A DNA stretch of 64,000 nucleotides from Phytophthora sp. 'mugwort' (taxonomy: Eukaryota > Oomycota > Peronosporomycetes > Peronosporales > Peronosporaceae). The notes beneath the pieces were generated by a model. It saw only the letters and a program-made list of their open reading frames with translations, had not been told where the DNA came from and made no database searches. Position numbers and translations under genes: made by a program. Positions 18,219 to 30,628 of this stretch are shown one piece after another. Each line of letters starts with the position of its first letter. Positions within the stretch are counted from its first letter, which is position 1. The stretch is taken from the NCBI GenBank assembly GCA_033558025.1, contig JAUCEF010000009.1, positions 2,914,001 to 2,978,000 on the forward strand. Direction: 5' to 3'.

Positions 18219-21200
18219 CGATGACTGCGAGGAAGCATGGATCGCGTGGACGCGCTTGAAGACGCTGTACGGTGGATCGCAGAAGGCTGGTCGCATCTAC
18301 CTGAAGCGACAGCTCTTCAGCATGGAGATGTCGGAAGGCGGCAATGTGTTGCATCATTGCAATGATGTCCTGAACATCAGCGCTAAGCTCAGTAGCATCG
18401 GCGCCAAGATGGAGGACGAGGACGTGGCGATCTGCTTGCTGCGCAGTCTCCCCAAGAGCTACAAGAACGTCGTACTGAACTTGGAGATGAGTAGCGCGGA
18501 GCTGAAGACGCAAGAGGTCGTGAAGGTGCTCATGAACGAGCATATCAAGCGGCAGGGCGAGAAGACTCCGTCGGTGAAAACTGAAGATGCGGCCATGGCG
18601 TTCAGTGCCGAGCGAGAATCTCGTCAGTGCATGTACTGCGGTAAATTGAGGCATGTCATTGACAAGTGCTGGACCAAGCAGAAGGACGAGAACCGAGGGC
18701 CAAGACGCGGCGGCAACGGCCGTAGACGCGGGGCCAACAACATCCAGTGGAGAAACGACAGCGACGGCTACGACAACGACTACGATCGAGTGGCGTTCGC
18801 GGTTTCACTGGAATGTGGAGTTTCGACGGACAAGAATGTGTCCGGGATGTGGGCGGTTGACAGCGGTGCCACGCACCATATTTGCAACGACAAGTCCAAG
18901 TTCGCCAATTTGATCGAGCGAAATGAAGGCGAACTTTCGGTGGCCGATGGCAACAAGGCTGCCATCAAGGGTGTGGGGACCATCGTGGAAAGAGTGGTCC
19001 TGCCTAACGGCGACGAGCGCGAGATCGAAATCAAGGACGCGCTGTACGTGCCGAAGATGAACAAGAATCTGCTTTCAGTGCCGCAGATAAACAAGCATGG
19101 CAAGTTCCAAGTGATATTTGACGGCACTGAGATGCACGTTTCGCGCAAGGACTCGAATCAAGTGGTGGCGACGGCGGATCTCGTGGATGGACTCTACTGG
19201 CTTCGCACACCTCAGCGATCGGCAAATGCGGCGACAAGTGGAAGGACGATCGATTTGCACGCGCGTATGGGTCACGCTCCAGTCGAGGTTCTTCGCAAGA
19301 TGGTCGACACCAAGATGATCAAGGACGCGAAAGCACCTTCCAAGTCGAGTGGACCAAGTGTGTGTCGTGGTTGCCAGCAAGGCAAAATGGTCCAAAAACC
19401 ATTCCCAAGCAACCGTGACAAGCGTCGCTACGACACATTTGAGCTGCTCCACTTTGACATCTGCGGACCCATGGAGGAAAACTCGCTTGGCGGCAGCAAG
19501 TACCTGCTCCTGATCGTGGACGAAGCCAGCGGATGCATGAAGGGTTTCTGTCTGCGCGCCAAGTCGGAAAGTGAAGACTGCATCAAGACATACATCATGA
19601 AGGTGCAGACGCAATTCGGCAAGAAGGTCAAGTTTGTGCGGCACGACGGAGCTCGTGAGTTTGCGACCAACTCGCTCAAGGATTTTTACGAAGACGAAGG
19701 CATCGAACAGCAAACCACGGTTCCGTACGCGCACCAGACCAACGGCACGGCAGAGCGAGCCATCCGAACTATCGTCACGATCGGCCGCAGCATGTTGCAC
19801 CACGCCAAGCTGGACAAGTGTTTATGGGCTGAGGCGGCGATGACAGCCATCTATGTGAAGAACCGCCTGCCGTCACCCAAGATCGAGCACAAGACTCCGT
19901 TCGAGATCGTCTACAAGTCCAAGCCGAGTGTGAAGCACATGCGTGTTTTCGGCTGTCGGACGTACATCCTGACTCCGAAGGAGAAGCGACTCAAGTGGGA
20001 TCCCAAGGCTCGCGCCGGATTGTTTCTGGGTTACGAAGAAGTGTCCAAGGCGTATCGACTTTATGACATCGAGGCGGGGCAGGTGGTCATCAGTCGCGAT
20101 GTCAACTTCGATGAATCGACCTTTGGATTTTCACCGTCGGTTTCTGATGAAGATGTCGACGACCTGGACTTCGACTCGCTCGACATCGACGATGATGGTC
20201 CGCGCCAGACGGAGTACAACAGGCAGGGAAGCGCAAGAGCCGCCCGAGTGACGAAGATGAAGCTGCCAGAAAACCGCGAGCTGTGCGTCATCGACCTGGA
20301 CTGGAAGAAGCAAGTGCACCGAACGACTCCCCTTCGCACCGAACAGACGCAGATGAAGAAGAAAAGTCTGGAGACCAAGATGAAGAATCGGCTCCATCTG
20401 TGTTTTGGCGTGCAAGTGCCAACGCGGTCGAAGCAACCGTGGACTTATCGGAGCCGTCGACATTCCAAGAAGCGGTCAACGGCCCGGACCAACTGCACTG
20501 GCGCAAGGCGATTCGTGCTGAGTTAAAGTCGATGCGACTTCGTGGTGTGTTTCGTGCTGCCAAGTTGCCCAGCGGACAACGCGCCATCGGTACCAAGTGG
20601 GTGTTCAAGATTAAGCGCAAAGCCGACGGATCGATCGAGAAGTACAAGGCGCGCCTGGTGGCCAAGGGTTTCAAGCAAAAGTACGGCATCGACTACACGG
20701 AGACGTTCTCGTCCGTGGTCAAGTACGTGACGCTGCGCATGATCATCGCGATTGCCAAGTCTTTCGACTGGCCCCTCGACCAACTCGACGTGGTAACGGC
20801 ATTTCTGTACGGCGTCATGAAGGAGTTGGTGTTCTGCGTGGTTCCTGAAGGCGTCGAGCTGGATGGTGATTTCGACTGCCTGGAATTGGTGAAGGCGATC
20901 TACGGTCTCAAGCAAGCTTCGCGCGTATGGAACGAGACCTTCGACGAATTCGTGTGTTCTATCGGTTTTCAAGTTTCAGCCTTCGACCCGTGCCTCTACA
21001 TCAAGGTTGTCGATGGCCACTGTGTGCTCGTGCTGGTCTACGTGGACGATGTGTTGGTACCGGAAGTTCACCCGAGCTGATCTCACGCACGAAGAACGAC
21101 CTCAAGACACGCTTCGAAATGACTGACAGTGGCAAGTGTGTGTTCGTCCTTGGAATCGAGCTGGTGGATGGCCCGGACGGCAGCGTGACGATGTGCCAGC

Positions 21201-21711
21201 GGCGTTATGTGGATGATATCCTGAAGCGTTTCGGTATGGACGAGTGCAAGGCTGTGGTGAGTCCGGTAGACATGAGCACTCGACTGGTTCCAAGTGACGC
21301 AGCGACCAAGGTGAACGCTCCGTTTCGCGAAGCTGTGGGTGCCCTCATGCACTTGATGACTGCTACTCGCCCGGATATCGCGTACGCAGTAGGCTATGTA
21401 TCGCGCTTCATGGAGAACCCCCAAGAGGAACACTGGGTTGCGGTCAAGCGCATTTTTCGCTATCTACAAGGCACCAAGACGCATGGAATCTGTTTCAAGC
21501 CAGGCAACAAGATCGACTTTCGTGGGTATTCGGATGCGGACTGGGCTGGCGACCTCGCGGACCGCAAGTCGACTTCCGGCTACACGTTCATGCTGATGGG
21601 TGCGCCAGTGAGCTGGGGAAGCAAGAAGCAGTCAAGTGTTTCGCTGTCTACGAGCGAGGCGGAATACATCGCGCTCAGTCTGGCGATCTAAGAAGGCAAG
21701 TGGATTCATCG
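18219..21711 (+). pseudogene. C(+) polyprotein, Gag to RNase H, multiple lesions
   Basis: Gag lacks its N-terminus. The knuckle reads [14 protein letters not shown], where a Gly has become Arg. Protease ([14 protein letters not shown]), pre-integrase ([16 protein letters not shown]) and integrase ([24 protein letters not shown]) follow in one 756-residue frame from 18256. A one-base loss near 20217 and another near 21060 (TTGGTACCGG for TTGGTCACCGG, just after YVDD) shift the frame, and TAA at 21689-21691 stops RNase H. D(-) then interrupts the gene at CATCG. Confidence 0.9.
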
Positions 21712-22061
21712 TGATGAAAGGTATGGATCTTGGACACGAAGCTTGTACGAAGCGGAGGGAGGGACGTCGCAGACGGCGGGACCGGAGCGAAGGCACTTGA
21801 GGGGTAGAATGAAGATTCGAAAGTGATTGAATTGTTGGAGCTTACACCCTACTGTTATAGACACGCGACCCTGCGTCCTATCACCTAGTGCATCTAATCA
21901 ACCATCACTCACCGGTGTTCGTCCAATCATCCTACTCGTCTAATCATCGGTGGCGTAAACAACTTACCGTAATCACCATAATCAACGTGGGTTCGGATTG
22001 GACCGGTTCGGGTTAACCGGTTCACGGCTAATAACTGATACCAAACCGGTAACCGTCAATA
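21712..22061 (-). repeat. D LTR (350 bp), 3' LTR
   Basis: On its own strand it starts TATTGACGGTTACC and ends CCTTTCATCA. Has the GAACCGGTTAACCC block and GATTACGG/GTTTACGCC boxes in common with C. Confidence 0.93.
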
Positions 22062-22068
22062 CGCCCCC

Positions 22069-22479
22069 TCAATGCGAAATCCCACGAATGCCGAGAGCCG
22101 CCGTCAGATCCGTATGGCGTGGTCCCGCGAGAGCCTTCGTCATGATGTCCGCTAGCATCACAGAAGTCTCGCAGTACTCGAGCTTGACTTCACCGCGCTT
22201 CACTTCATCGCGGATGTGGTGGTACTTGATGTCGATGTGCTTGGCGCGACCGTGGTTTACTGGGTTCTTCGTCATCTTGATGCACGACTGGTTGTCTTCG
22301 CGGATCATGAGCTCGGGTCCAGTCTCATTAGCGGCCGCCAGAATCTCGCGCAGCAGGCGATGAATCCACTTGCCCTCTTGGATCGCCAGACTGAGTGCGA
22401 TGTACTCCGCCTCACTCGTAGACAGCGAAACACTTGACTGCTTCTTGCTTCCCCAGCTCACTGGTGCACCCATTAGCAT
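22069..22479 (-). pseudogene. D RNase H C-terminal piece
   Basis: Final ~136 residues ([33 protein letters not shown]). Separated from the main frame by a one-base loss near 22480 (AGCATAACG for AGCATGAACG). The ending IRGISH differs from IHACSH of C copies. Confidence 0.85.
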
Positions 22480-24539
22480 AACGTGTAGCCGGAAGTCGAC
22501 TTGCGGTCCGCGAGGTCGCCAGCCCAGTCCGCGTCCGAGTACCCGCGAAAGTCGATGTTGTCACCCGGCTTGAAGCAGATCCCATGCGTCTTGGTGCCTT
22601 GCAGGTAGCGAAAGATACGCTTGACCGTAACCCAGTGTTCTTCTTGAGGGTTCTCCATGAAGCGCGACGCATAGCCTACTGCGTACGCGATGTCCGGGCG
22701 CGTGGCAGTCATCAAGTGCATCAGAGCACCAACAGCTTCGCGAAACGGAGCGTTCACCTTGGTCGCTGCGTCACTTGAAATCAGTCGAGTGCTTATGTCG
22801 ACGGGACTCACCACGGCCTTGCACTCGTCCATACCAAAACGCTTGAGAATGTCATCCACATAGCGGCGCTGACACATCGTCACGCTGCCGTCCGGGCCGT
22901 CCACCAATTCGATCCCAAGAACGAACGCGCACTTGCCGCTGTCGGTCATCTCGAAGCGTGTCTTGAGGTCGGTCTTCGTGCGTGAGATCAGTTCGGGTGA
23001 ACTTCCGGTAATCAGCACGTCATCCACGTAGACCAGCACTAGCACGCAGTGACCGTCAACGATCTTGATGTAGAGGCACGGGTCGAACGCCGATACTTGA
23101 AAGCCGATGGAGCACACGAACTCGTCGAAGGTCTCGTTCCACACGCGCGAAGCTTGCTTGAGACCGTAGATCGCCTTCACCAATTCCAGGCAGTCGAAGT
23201 CACCGTCGAGATCAACACCTTCGGGGACCGCGCAGAACACCAGTTCTTTCATTATCCCGTACAGGAAAGCTGTCACCACGTCGAGTTGGTCGAGGGGCCA
23301 GCCAAAATACTTGGCAATCGCGATGATCATGCGCAGCGTCACGTACTTGACCACGGGCGAGAACGTCTCGGTGTAGTCGATGCCGTACTTCTGCTTGAAC
23401 CCCTTGGCCACCAGGCGCGCCTTGTACTTCTCGATCGATTTGTCCGCTTTGCGCTTGATCTTGAACACCCACTTGGTGCCGATGGCGCGTTGTCCGTTAG
23501 GCAACTTGGCAGCACGAAACACACCACGAAGTCGCATCGATTCGAGCTCAGCACGAATCGCCTTGCGCCAGTGCACTTGGTCGGGGCCGTTCACCGCTTC
23601 TTGGAATGTCGTCGGCTCCGATAGATCGCCTGCTTCGACGGCATTGGCACTTGCACGCCAAAAAACTGGTGGAGTCGATTCTTCATCTTGGTCTCCAGAC
23701 TTTTCTTCTTCGTCTGCGTCTGCTCGGTGCGGAGGGGAGTAGTTCGGCGCACTTGCTTCTTCCAGTCCAGGTCGATGACGCACAGCTCGCGGTTTTCTGG
23801 CAGCTTCATCTTCGTCACTCGGGCGGCTCTTGCGCTTCCCTGCCTGCGTGTACTCCGTCTGGCGAAAACCATCATTGTCGATGTCGAGCGAGTCGAAGTC
23901 CAGGTCGTCGACATCTTCATCGGAAATCGTCGGTGAACATCCAAAGGTCGACTCATCGAAGTTGACATCGCGACTGATAACCACCTGCCCCGCCTCGATG
24001 TCATAAAGTCGATACGCCTTGGACACTTCTTCGTAACCCAGGAACAGTCCAGCGCGAGCCTTGGGATCCCACTTGAGCCGCTTCTCCTTCGGAGTCAGAA
24101 TGTACGTCCGACAGCCGAACACACGCATGTGCTTCACACTCGGCTTGGAGTTGTAAACGATCTCGAACGGAGTCTTGTGCTCGATCTTGGGTGACGGCAG
24201 GCGATTCTTCACGTAGATGGCAGTCATGGACGCCTCAGCCCAGAAACACTTGTCCAGCTTAGCGTGATGCAGCATGCTGCGGCCGATCGTGACGATAGTT
24301 CGGATAGCTCGCTCTGCCGTGCCGTTCGTCTGGTGCGCGTACGGAACCGTGGTTTGCTGCTCGATGCCTTCGTCTTCGTAGAAGTCGTTGAGCGAGTTGG
24401 TCGCAAACTCACGAGCTCCGTCGTGCCGCACAAACTTGACCTTCTTGCCGAACTGCTTCTGCACCTTCATGATGTACGTCTTGATGCAGTGCAGTCTTCG
24501 CTCTCCGACTTGGCGCGCAGACAGAAACCCTTCAAGCAT
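22473..24539 (-). CDS. D integrase-RT-RNase H open frame
   Basis: Open from the integrase core ([17 protein letters not shown]) through the acidic/basic linker ([17 protein letters not shown]), RT ([27 protein letters not shown]) to RNase H SDADWAGD. It differs from C by [18 protein letters not shown] and CFKPGDN. Its upstream start is artificial: a 5-bp duplication near 24486 (CAGTGCAGTC for CAGTC) splits integrase from Gag. It ends by frameshift near 22480. Confidence 0.88.
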   Translation of the reverse strand: MLEGFLSARQVGERRLHCIKTYIMKVQKQFGKKVKFVRHDGAREFATNSLNDFYEDEGIEQQTTVPYAHQTNGTAERAIRTIVTIGRSMLHHAKLDKCFWAEASMTAIYVKNRLPSPKIEHKTPFEIVYNSKPSVKHMRVFGCRTYILTPKEKRLKWDPKARAGLFLGYEEVSKAYRLYDIEAGQVVISRDVNFDESTFGCSPTISDEDVDDLDFDSLDIDNDGFRQTEYTQAGKRKSRPSDEDEAARKPRAVRHRPGLEEASAPNYSPPHRADADEEEKSGDQDEESTPPVFWRASANAVEAGDLSEPTTFQEAVNGPDQVHWRKAIRAELESMRLRGVFRAAKLPNGQRAIGTKWVFKIKRKADKSIEKYKARLVAKGFKQKYGIDYTETFSPVVKYVTLRMIIAIAKYFGWPLDQLDVVTAFLYGIMKELVFCAVPEGVDLDGDFDCLELVKAIYGLKQASRVWNETFDEFVCSIGFQVSAFDPCLYIKIVDGHCVLVLVYVDDVLITGSSPELISRTKTDLKTRFEMTDSGKCAFVLGIELVDGPDGSVTMCQRRYVDDILKRFGMDECKAVVSPVDISTRLISSDAATKVNAPFREAVGALMHLMTATRPDIAYAVGYASRFMENPQEEHWVTVKRIFRYLQGTKTHGICFKPGDNIDFRGYSDADWAGDLADRKSTSGYTLC

Positions 24540-26110
24540 CCGCTGGCTTCGTCCACGATCAGTAGCAGGTACTTGCTGCCGCCAAGCGAGTTTTCCTCCA
24601 TGGGTCCGCAGATGTCGAAGTGGAGCAGCTCAAATGTGTCGTAGCGACGCTTGTCACGGTTGTTTGGGAATGGTTTTTGGACCATTTTACCTTGCTGGCA
24701 ACCACGACACAGACTTGGTCCGCTCGACTTGAAAGGTGCCTTCGCGTCCTTGATCATGTGGTTGTCGACCATCTTGCGAAGCACCTCAACCGGAGCGTGA
24801 CCCATGCGCGCGTGCAGGTCGACAGTCTTGCCACTCGTCGCCGCATTCGCCGATCGCTGAGGCGTCTGAAGCCAGTAGAGTCCATCCATGAGGTTTGCCG
24901 TCGCCACCACTTGCTTGGAGCCTTTGTGCGCAATCTGCATCTTGGTGCCGTCGAACACCACTTGAAACTTGTCACTTTTGTTGATCTGCGGTACCGAAAG
25001 CAGATTCTTGCTCATGCTTGGCACGTACAGCGCGTTCTTGATCTCGATCTCGCGCTCGTCGCCGTTAGGCAGAACCACTTGTTCCACGATGGTCCCCACA
25101 CCCATGATGGCCGCCTTGTTGCCGTCGGCCACCGAAAGTTCGCCTTCGTTCCGCTCAATCAAATGGACGAACTTGGTCTTGTCGTTGCAGATGTGGTGCG
25201 TTGCGCCGCTGTCGACCGCCCACATCCCGGACACATTCTTGCCCGTCGAAACCCCACATTCCAGTGAAACCGCGAACGCTACTCGATCGTAGTCGTAGTC
25301 GTAGCCGTTGCTGTCGTTTCTCCACTGGATGTTGTTGGCCCCGCGTCCACGGCCGTTGCCGCCGCGTCTCGACCCTCGGTTCTCGTCCTTCTGCTTGGTC
25401 CAGCACTTGTCAATCGTGTGCCCCACTTTTCCGCAGTACGTACACTGGCGAGACTCTCGGTCGGTGTTGAACGCCTTGGTCGCGTTCTCCGTCTTCACCG
25501 TCGCCGTCTTCTCGCCTTGTCTCTTGATGTGCTCGTTCGTGAGCACCTTCAAGACCTCTTGCGACCGCAGTTCAGCGCTGCTCATCTCCAAGTTCAGCAC
25601 GACGTTCTCGTAGCTCTTGGGGAGGCTGCGCAACAAGCAGATCGCCACGTCCTCGTCCTCCATCTTGGCACCGATGCTACTGAGCTTGGCGCTGATGTTC
25701 AGGACATCATTGCAATGATGCAACACATTGCCGCCTTCCGACATCTCCATGCTGAAGAGCTGTCGCTTGAGGTAGATGCGACCAGCCTTCTGCGATCCAC
25801 CGTACAGCGTCTTCAGGCGCGACCAGGCAACCCACGCTTCCTCGCAGTCGTCGACCACATGGTGGTAGTCCGCGTCCATGTGGAGCAGCATCAGACCGAA
25901 CGCGATGTTGCTCAACTTGACGTAGTCGTCCTTGGCCCGCGAGTCCGTGTAGCTTGGCGTCGTCTCACGGTTCACGACATGCCACGTCGACTTGGTCAGG
26001 AACACGCCACGCATGTAGCGGTTCCACGTCGCGTAGTTGTCCCCGTTGAACTTGTCAATGGAGACCTTGGTCGAGGCGTCTTTGGCAGAGGACATGGTGC
26101 TTGGGCTCAT
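24467..26110 (-). CDS. D Gag-protease-pre-integrase open frame
   Basis: Starts at the ATG within the primer site (26110-26108). Gag core ([17 protein letters not shown]), knuckle [14 protein letters not shown], protease [14 protein letters not shown], pre-integrase LHARMGHAP ... CRGCQQG, and integrase up to the first Asp (FDICGPM) and VDEASG. It runs out of frame at 24486. Enough for particle formation and protease if translated, but not for integration. Confidence 0.88.
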   Translation of the reverse strand: MSPSTMSSAKDASTKVSIDKFNGDNYATWNRYMRGVFLTKSTWHVVNRETTPSYTDSRAKDDYVKLSNIAFGLMLLHMDADYHHVVDDCEEAWVAWSRLKTLYGGSQKAGRIYLKRQLFSMEMSEGGNVLHHCNDVLNISAKLSSIGAKMEDEDVAICLLRSLPKSYENVVLNLEMSSAELRSQEVLKVLTNEHIKRQGEKTATVKTENATKAFNTDRESRQCTYCGKVGHTIDKCWTKQKDENRGSRRGGNGRGRGANNIQWRNDSNGYDYDYDRVAFAVSLECGVSTGKNVSGMWAVDSGATHHICNDKTKFVHLIERNEGELSVADGNKAAIMGVGTIVEQVVLPNGDEREIEIKNALYVPSMSKNLLSVPQINKSDKFQVVFDGTKMQIAHKGSKQVVATANLMDGLYWLQTPQRSANAATSGKTVDLHARMGHAPVEVLRKMVDNHMIKDAKAPFKSSGPSLCRGCQQGKMVQKPFPNNRDKRRYDTFELLHFDICGPMEENSLGGSKYLLLIVDEASGCLKGFCLRAKSESEDCTASRRTS

Positions 26111-26114
26111 AACC
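26100..26114 (-). other. D primer-binding site
   Basis: GGTTATGAGCCCAAG on the minus strand, identical to the A and B sites and abutting the 5' LTR. Contains the Gag ATG. Confidence 0.8.
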
Positions 26115-26464
26115 TGATGAAAGGTATGGATCTTGGACACGAAGCTTGTACGAAGCGGAGGGAGGGACGTCGCAGACGGCGGGACCGGAGCGAAGGCACT
26201 TGAGGGGTAGAATGAAGATTCGAAAGTGATTGAATTGTTGGAGCTTACACCCTACTGTTATAGACACGCGACCCTGCGTCCTATCACCTAGTGCATCTAA
26301 TCAACCATCACTCACCGGTGTTCGTCCAATCATCCTACTCGTCTAATCATCGGTGGCGTAAACAACTTACCGTAATCACCATAATCAACGTGGGTTCGGA
26401 TTGGACCGGTTCGGGTTAACCGGTTCACGGCTAATAACTGATACCAAACCGGTAACCGTCAATA
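26115..26464 (-). repeat. D LTR (350 bp), 5' LTR
   Basis: Same as 21712-22061 by eye. Initiator-like TCACTTT on the minus strand at 26229-26223. No ATG between it and the Gag ATG. Confidence 0.93.
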
Positions 26465-26758
26465 CATCGCTTGTTGTGCGAGATTTTGGCGGCTGCCAAC
26501 GAGACTGGACCCGAGCTCAAGATCCGCGAAGACAACCAGTCGTGCATCAAGATGACGAAGAACCCAGTGAACCATGGTCGCGCCAAGCACATCGACATCA
26601 AGTACCATCACATCCGTGATCAGGTCAAGCGCGGCGAAGTCAAGCTCGAGTACTGCGAGACTTCTATCATGCTGGCGGACATCATGACCAAGGCACTGCC
26701 AGGACCGCGCCACATGGATCTGACGGCGTCCCTCGGTATCCACGCGTGTTCGCATTGA
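26465..26758 (+). pseudogene. C(+) RNase H tail after the D insertion
   Basis: Begins with the second CATCG and continues [16 protein letters not shown] ... EDNQSC ... [10 protein letters not shown] to GIHACSH, stop at 26758. No new lesion seen. The polypurine tract TTGAGGGGGCG follows. Confidence 0.9.
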
Positions 26759-26765
26759 GGGGGCG

Positions 26766-27107
26766 TATTAAGGGTTGCCGGGTTTTGGTACTGTGTACCA
26801 GTAACCGGTTAACCCGAACCGGTCCAACACGATCCCGCGATGTTTACGGTACGTTGTTTACGCAACCGATGATTAGACGAGTAGGATGATTGGACGAGTG
26901 CGGAGTGTTGGTGATTGGATGCACCAAATGATTGGATGCAGGGCTGCATATCTATGTGGTATACTAGGTAGTGTAAGCTCCGATAAATCAATCACTTTCG
27001 AATCTTCCTTCTTCAGCTCAAGTGGTCTTCACTCCGGTCTTCGCACCAGGTGCAGAACTCCCTCCGCTCAACCCAAGCCTCGCGTCAAGACCTCAACACC
27101 TTTATCA
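26766..27107 (+). repeat. C LTR (342 bp), 3' LTR
   Basis: Pair of 17876-18218 (shared TATTAAGGG). Differs around GGTCTTCGCACCAGG and GCGTCAAGACC, so the insertion is not brand-new. Followed by GTCAG. Confidence 0.93.
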
Positions 27108-27154
27108 GTCAGTCATTTCGAAGCGTGTCTTGAGGTCGTTCTTCGTGCGTGAGA

Positions 27155-30100
27155 TCAGCTCGGGTGAACTTCCGGTACCAACACATCGTCCACGTAGACC
27201 AGCACGAGCACACAGTGGCCATCGACAACCTTGATGTAGAGGCACGGGTCGAAGGCTGAAACTTGAAAACCGATAGAACACACGAATTCGTCGAAGGTCT
27301 CGTTCCATACGCGCGAAGCTTGCTTGAGACCGTAAATCGCCTTCACCAATTCCAGGCAGTCGAAATCACCATCCAGCTCGACGCCTTCAGGAACCACGCA
27401 GAACACCAACTCCTTCATGACGCCGTACAGAAATGCCGTTACCACGTCGAGTTGGTCGAGGGGCCAGTCGAAATACTTGGCAATCGCGATGACCATGCGC
27501 AGCGTCACGTACTTGACCACGGGCGAGAACGTCTCGGTGTAGTCGATGCCGTACTTATGCTTGAAACCCTTGGCCACCAGGCGCGCCTTGTATTTCTCGA
27601 TCGATCCGTCGGCTTTGCGCCTAATCTTGAACACCCACTTGGTACCGATGGCGCGTTGTCCGCTGGGCAACTTGGCAGCACGAAACACACCACGAAGTCG
27701 CATCGACTTTAACTCAGCACGAATCGCCTTGCGCCAGTGCAGTTGGTCCGGGCCGTTGACCGCTTCTTGGAATGTCGACGGCTCCGATAAGTCCACGGCT
27801 GCTTCGACCGCGTTGGCACTTGCACGCCAAAACACAGATGGAGTCGATTCTTCATCTTGGTCTCCAGACTTTTCTTCTTCATCTGCGTCTGTTCGGTGCG
27901 AAGGGGAGTCGTTCGGTGCACTTGCTTCTTCCAGTCCAGGTCGATGACGCACAGCGCGCGGTCTTCTGGCAGCTTCATCTTCGTCACTCGGGCGGCTCTT
28001 GCGCTTCCCTGCCTGTTTGTACTCCGTCTGGCGCGGACCATCATCGTCGATGTCGAGCGAGTCGAAGTCCAGGTCGTCGACATCTTCATCAGAAACCGAC
28101 GGTGAAAATCCAAAGGTCGATTCATCGAAGTTGACATCGCGACTGATGACCACCTGCCCCGCCTCGATGTCATAAAGTCGATACGCCTTGGACACTTCTT
28201 CGTAACCCAGAAACAATCCGGCGCGAGCCTTGGGATCCCACTTGAGTCGCTTCTCCTTCGGAGTCAGGATGTACGTCCGACAGCCGAAAACACGCATGTG
28301 CTTCACACTCGGCTTGGACTTGTAGACGATCTCGAACGGAGTCTTGTGCTCGATCTTGGGTGACGGCAGGCGGTTCTTCACATAGATGGCTGTCATCGCC
28401 GCCTCAGCCCATAAACACTTGTCCAGCTTGGCGTGGTGCAACATGCTGCGGCCGATCGTGACGATAGTTCGGATGGCTCGCTCTGCCGTGCCGTTGGTCT
28501 GGTGCGCGTACGGAACCGTGGTTTGCTGTTCGATGCCTTCGTCTTCGTAAAAATCCTTGAGCGAGTTGGTCGCAAACTCACGAGCTCCGTCGTGCCGCAC
28601 AAACTTGACCTTCTTGCCGAACTGCTTCTGCACCTTCATGATGTACGTCTTGATGCAGTCTTCGCTCTCCGACTTGGCGCGCAGACAGAAACCCTTCAAG
28701 CATCCGCTGGCTTCGTCCACGATCAGTAGCAGGTACTTGCTGCCGCCAAGCGAGTTTTCCTCCATGGGTCCGCAGATGTCGAAGTGGAGCAGCTCAAATG
28801 TGTCGTAGCGACGCTTGTCACGGTTGCTTGGGAATGGTTTTTGGACCATTTTGCCTTGCTGGCAACCACGACACACACTTGGTCCACTCGACTTGGAAGG
28901 TGCTTTCGCGTCCTTGATCATCTTGGTGTCGACCATCTTGCGAAGAACCTCGACTGGAGCGTGACCCATACGCGCGTGCAAATCGATCGTCCTTCCACTT
29001 GTCGCCGCATTTGCCGATCGCTGAGGTGTGCGAAGCCAGTAGAGTCCATCCACGAGATCCGCCGTCGCCACCACTTGATTCGAGTCCTTGCGCGAAACGT
29101 GCATCTCAGTGCCGTCAAATATCACTTGCAACTTGCCATGCTTGTTTATCTGCGGCACTGAAAGCAGATTCTTGCTCATATTTGGCACGTAAAGCGCGTT
29201 CTTGATCTCGATCTCGCGCTCGTCGCCGTTAGGCAGGACCACTCTTTCCACGATGGTCCCCACACCCTTGATGGCAGCCTTGTTGCCATCGGCCACCGAA
29301 AGTCCGCCTTCATTTCGCTCGATCAAATTGGCGAACTTGGACTTGTCGTTGCAAATATGGTGCGTGGCACCGCTGTCAACCGCCCACATCCCGGACACAT
29401 TCTTGTCCGTCGAAACTCCACATTCCAGTGAAACCGCGAACGCCACTCGATCGTAGTCGTTGTCGTAGCCGTCGCTGTCGTTTCTCCACTGGATGTTGTT
29501 GGCCCCGCGTCCACGGCCGTTGCCGCCGCGTCTCGACCCTCGGTTCTCGTCCTTCTGCTTGGTCCAGCACTTGTCAATCGTGTGCCCCACTTTTCCGCAG
29601 TACGTACACTGGCGAGACTCTCGGTCGGTGTTGAACGCCTTGGTCGCGTTCTCCGTCTTCACCGTCGCCGTCTTCTCGCCTTGTCTCTTGATGTGCTCGT
29701 TCGTGAGCACCTTCACGACCTCTTGCGACCGCAGTTCAGCGCTGCTCATCTCCAAGTTCAGCACGACGTTCTCGTAGCTCTTGGGGAGACTGCGCAGCAA
29801 GCAGATCGCCACGTCCTCGTCCTCCATCTTGGCGCCGATGCTGCTGAGCTTGGCGCTGATGTTCAGGACATCATTGCAATGATGCAACACATTGCCGCCT
29901 TCCGACATCTCCATGCTGAAGAGTTGGCGCTTCAGGTAGATGCGTCCAGCCTTCTGCGAACCACCGTACAGCGTCTTCAGGCGCGACCAGGCAACCCACG
30001 CTTCCTCGCAGTCGTCGACCACATGGTGGTAGTCCGCGTCCATGTGGAGCAGCATCAGTCCGAAAGCGATGTTGCTCGACTTGACATACTCGTCCTTGGC

Positions 30101-30274
30101 CCGGGAGTCCGTAAAGGATGGAGACGTTTCCCGATTCACCACATGCCACGTCGACTTGGTCAGGAACACGCCACGCATGTAGCGGTTCCACGTCGCGTAG
30201 TTGTCTCCGTTGAACTTGTCGATGGAGACCTTGGTCGAGACGTCTTGGGCAGAGGACATGGTGCTTGGGTTCAT
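27155..30274 (-). CDS. C Gag-Pro-IN-RT, 1,039-residue open frame (outer C)
   Basis: The longest intact C frame. It starts at the ATG of the primer site (30274). CCHC knuckle [14 protein letters not shown] near residue 222, protease VDSGATHH near 296, pre-integrase LHARMGHAP near 430, and integrase D-D-E from FDICGP (about 496) to TAERA (about 600). Basic linker QAGKRKSRP, then RT from about 878 to YVDD at about 1027. A one-base loss at 27174 (GGTACC for GGTGACC) ends the frame four residues after YVDD. Beyond it the C(+) element interrupts, and the rest is at 16995-17875. Confidence 0.92.
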   Translation of the reverse strand: MNPSTMSSAQDVSTKVSIDKFNGDNYATWNRYMRGVFLTKSTWHVVNRETSPSFTDSRAKDEYVKSSNIAFGLMLLHMDADYHHVVDDCEEAWVAWSRLKTLYGGSQKAGRIYLKRQLFSMEMSEGGNVLHHCNDVLNISAKLSSIGAKMEDEDVAICLLRSLPKSYENVVLNLEMSSAELRSQEVVKVLTNEHIKRQGEKTATVKTENATKAFNTDRESRQCTYCGKVGHTIDKCWTKQKDENRGSRRGGNGRGRGANNIQWRNDSDGYDNDYDRVAFAVSLECGVSTDKNVSGMWAVDSGATHHICNDKSKFANLIERNEGGLSVADGNKAAIKGVGTIVERVVLPNGDEREIEIKNALYVPNMSKNLLSVPQINKHGKLQVIFDGTEMHVSRKDSNQVVATADLVDGLYWLRTPQRSANAATSGRTIDLHARMGHAPVEVLRKMVDTKMIKDAKAPSKSSGPSVCRGCQQGKMVQKPFPSNRDKRRYDTFELLHFDICGPMEENSLGGSKYLLLIVDEASGCLKGFCLRAKSESEDCIKTYIMKVQKQFGKKVKFVRHDGAREFATNSLKDFYEDEGIEQQTTVPYAHQTNGTAERAIRTIVTIGRSMLHHAKLDKCLWAEAAMTAIYVKNRLPSPKIEHKTPFEIVYKSKPSVKHMRVFGCRTYILTPKEKRLKWDPKARAGLFLGYEEVSKAYRLYDIEAGQVVISRDVNFDESTFGFSPSVSDEDVDDLDFDSLDIDDDGPRQTEYKQAGKRKSRPSDEDEAARRPRAVRHRPGLEEASAPNDSPSHRTDADEEEKSGDQDEESTPSVFWRASANAVEAAVDLSEPSTFQEAVNGPDQLHWRKAIRAELKSMRLRGVFRAAKLPSGQRAIGTKWVFKIRRKADGSIEKYKARLVAKGFKHKYGIDYTETFSPVVKYVTLRMVIAIAKYFDWPLDQLDVVTAFLYGVMKELVFCVVPEGVELDGDFDCLELVKAIYGLKQASRVWNETFDEFVCSIGFQVSAFDPCLYIKVVDGHCVLVLVYVDDVLVPEVHPS

Positions 30275-30278
30275 AACC
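30264..30278 (-). other. C primer-binding site with one change
   Basis: GGTTATGAACCCAAG, against GGTTATGAGCCCAAG in all other families. Same change at 50302-50316. It alters Gag codon 2 from Ser to Asn (MNPS) and adds one mismatch to the tRNA. Confidence 0.75.
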
Positions 30279-30621
30279 TGATAAAGGTGTTGAGGTCTTG
30301 AAGCGAGGCTTGGGTTGAGCGGAGGGAGTTCTGCACTTGGGTGCGGGGACCGGAGTGAAGACCACTTGAGCTGAAGAAGGAAGATTCGAAAGTGATTGAT
30401 TTATCGGAGCTTACACTACCTAGTCTACCACATAGATATGCAGCCCTGCATCCAATCATTTGGTGCATCCAATCACCAACACTCCGCACTCGTCCAATCA
30501 TCCTACTCGTCTAATCAGCGGTTGCGTAAACAACGTACCGTAAACATCGCGGGATCGTGTTGGACCGGTTCGGGTTAACCGGTTACTGGTACACAGTACC
30601 AAAACCTGGCAACCCTCAATA
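30279..30621 (-). repeat. C LTR shared between two C bodies (343 bp)
   Basis: 5' LTR of the C body on the left and 3' LTR of the C fragment on the right (polypurine complement CGCCCCCTCAA follows at 30622). One LTR between two internal regions is a recombination product. Confidence 0.9.
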
Positions 30622-30628
30622 CGCCCCC

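Larger units (their letters stand above)
21712..26464 (-). mobile_element. D element, full length (4,753 bp), target duplication CATCG
   Basis: 3' LTR 21712-22061, body 22062-26099, primer site 26100-26114, 5' LTR 26115-26464. Flanked by CATCG at 21707-21711 and 26465-26469, exactly restoring C RNase H across the site. The 350-bp LTRs are indistinguishable by eye, making this one of the youngest insertions in the window. Despite that, its polyprotein has two frameshifts. Confidence 0.95.
17876..27107 (+). mobile_element. C(+) element nested in C(-), target duplication GTCAG
   Basis: 5' LTR 17876-18218, body 18219-21711 and 26465-26765, 3' LTR 26766-27107. Flanked by GTCAG at 17871-17875 and 27108-27112. 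Both LTRs start with the private TATTAAGGG, confirming they are a pair. After removing D and one CATCG the length is 4,474 bp, about 262 bp short: the primer site and first ~80 Gag codons are deleted right after the 5' LTR. Confidence 0.93.
16645..30621 (-). mobile_element. C(-) element hosting a nested C(+) and D(-)
   Basis: LTRs 16645-16987 and 30279-30621, body 16988-17875 plus 27108-30278. Subtracting the 9,232-bp insertion and one GTCAG gives 4,740 bp, the full C length. The two LTRs do not match over the first ~70 bp, and the outer flanks (TTCCA and C polypurine) are not duplicates, so at least one LTR has been exchanged. Confidence 0.88.

Noticed and set aside
18256..18700. Host gene or effector captured in an element
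   Set aside because: All open frames map to Gag-Pol domains or their shadows. No signal-peptide plus RxLR or other non-element protein was seen.
30396..30578. Recurring 60-residue open frame ([17 protein letters not shown]...) in each C LTR
   Set aside because: It lies antisense to the element and inside the LTR, recurs only because the LTR does, and has no domain or start context.
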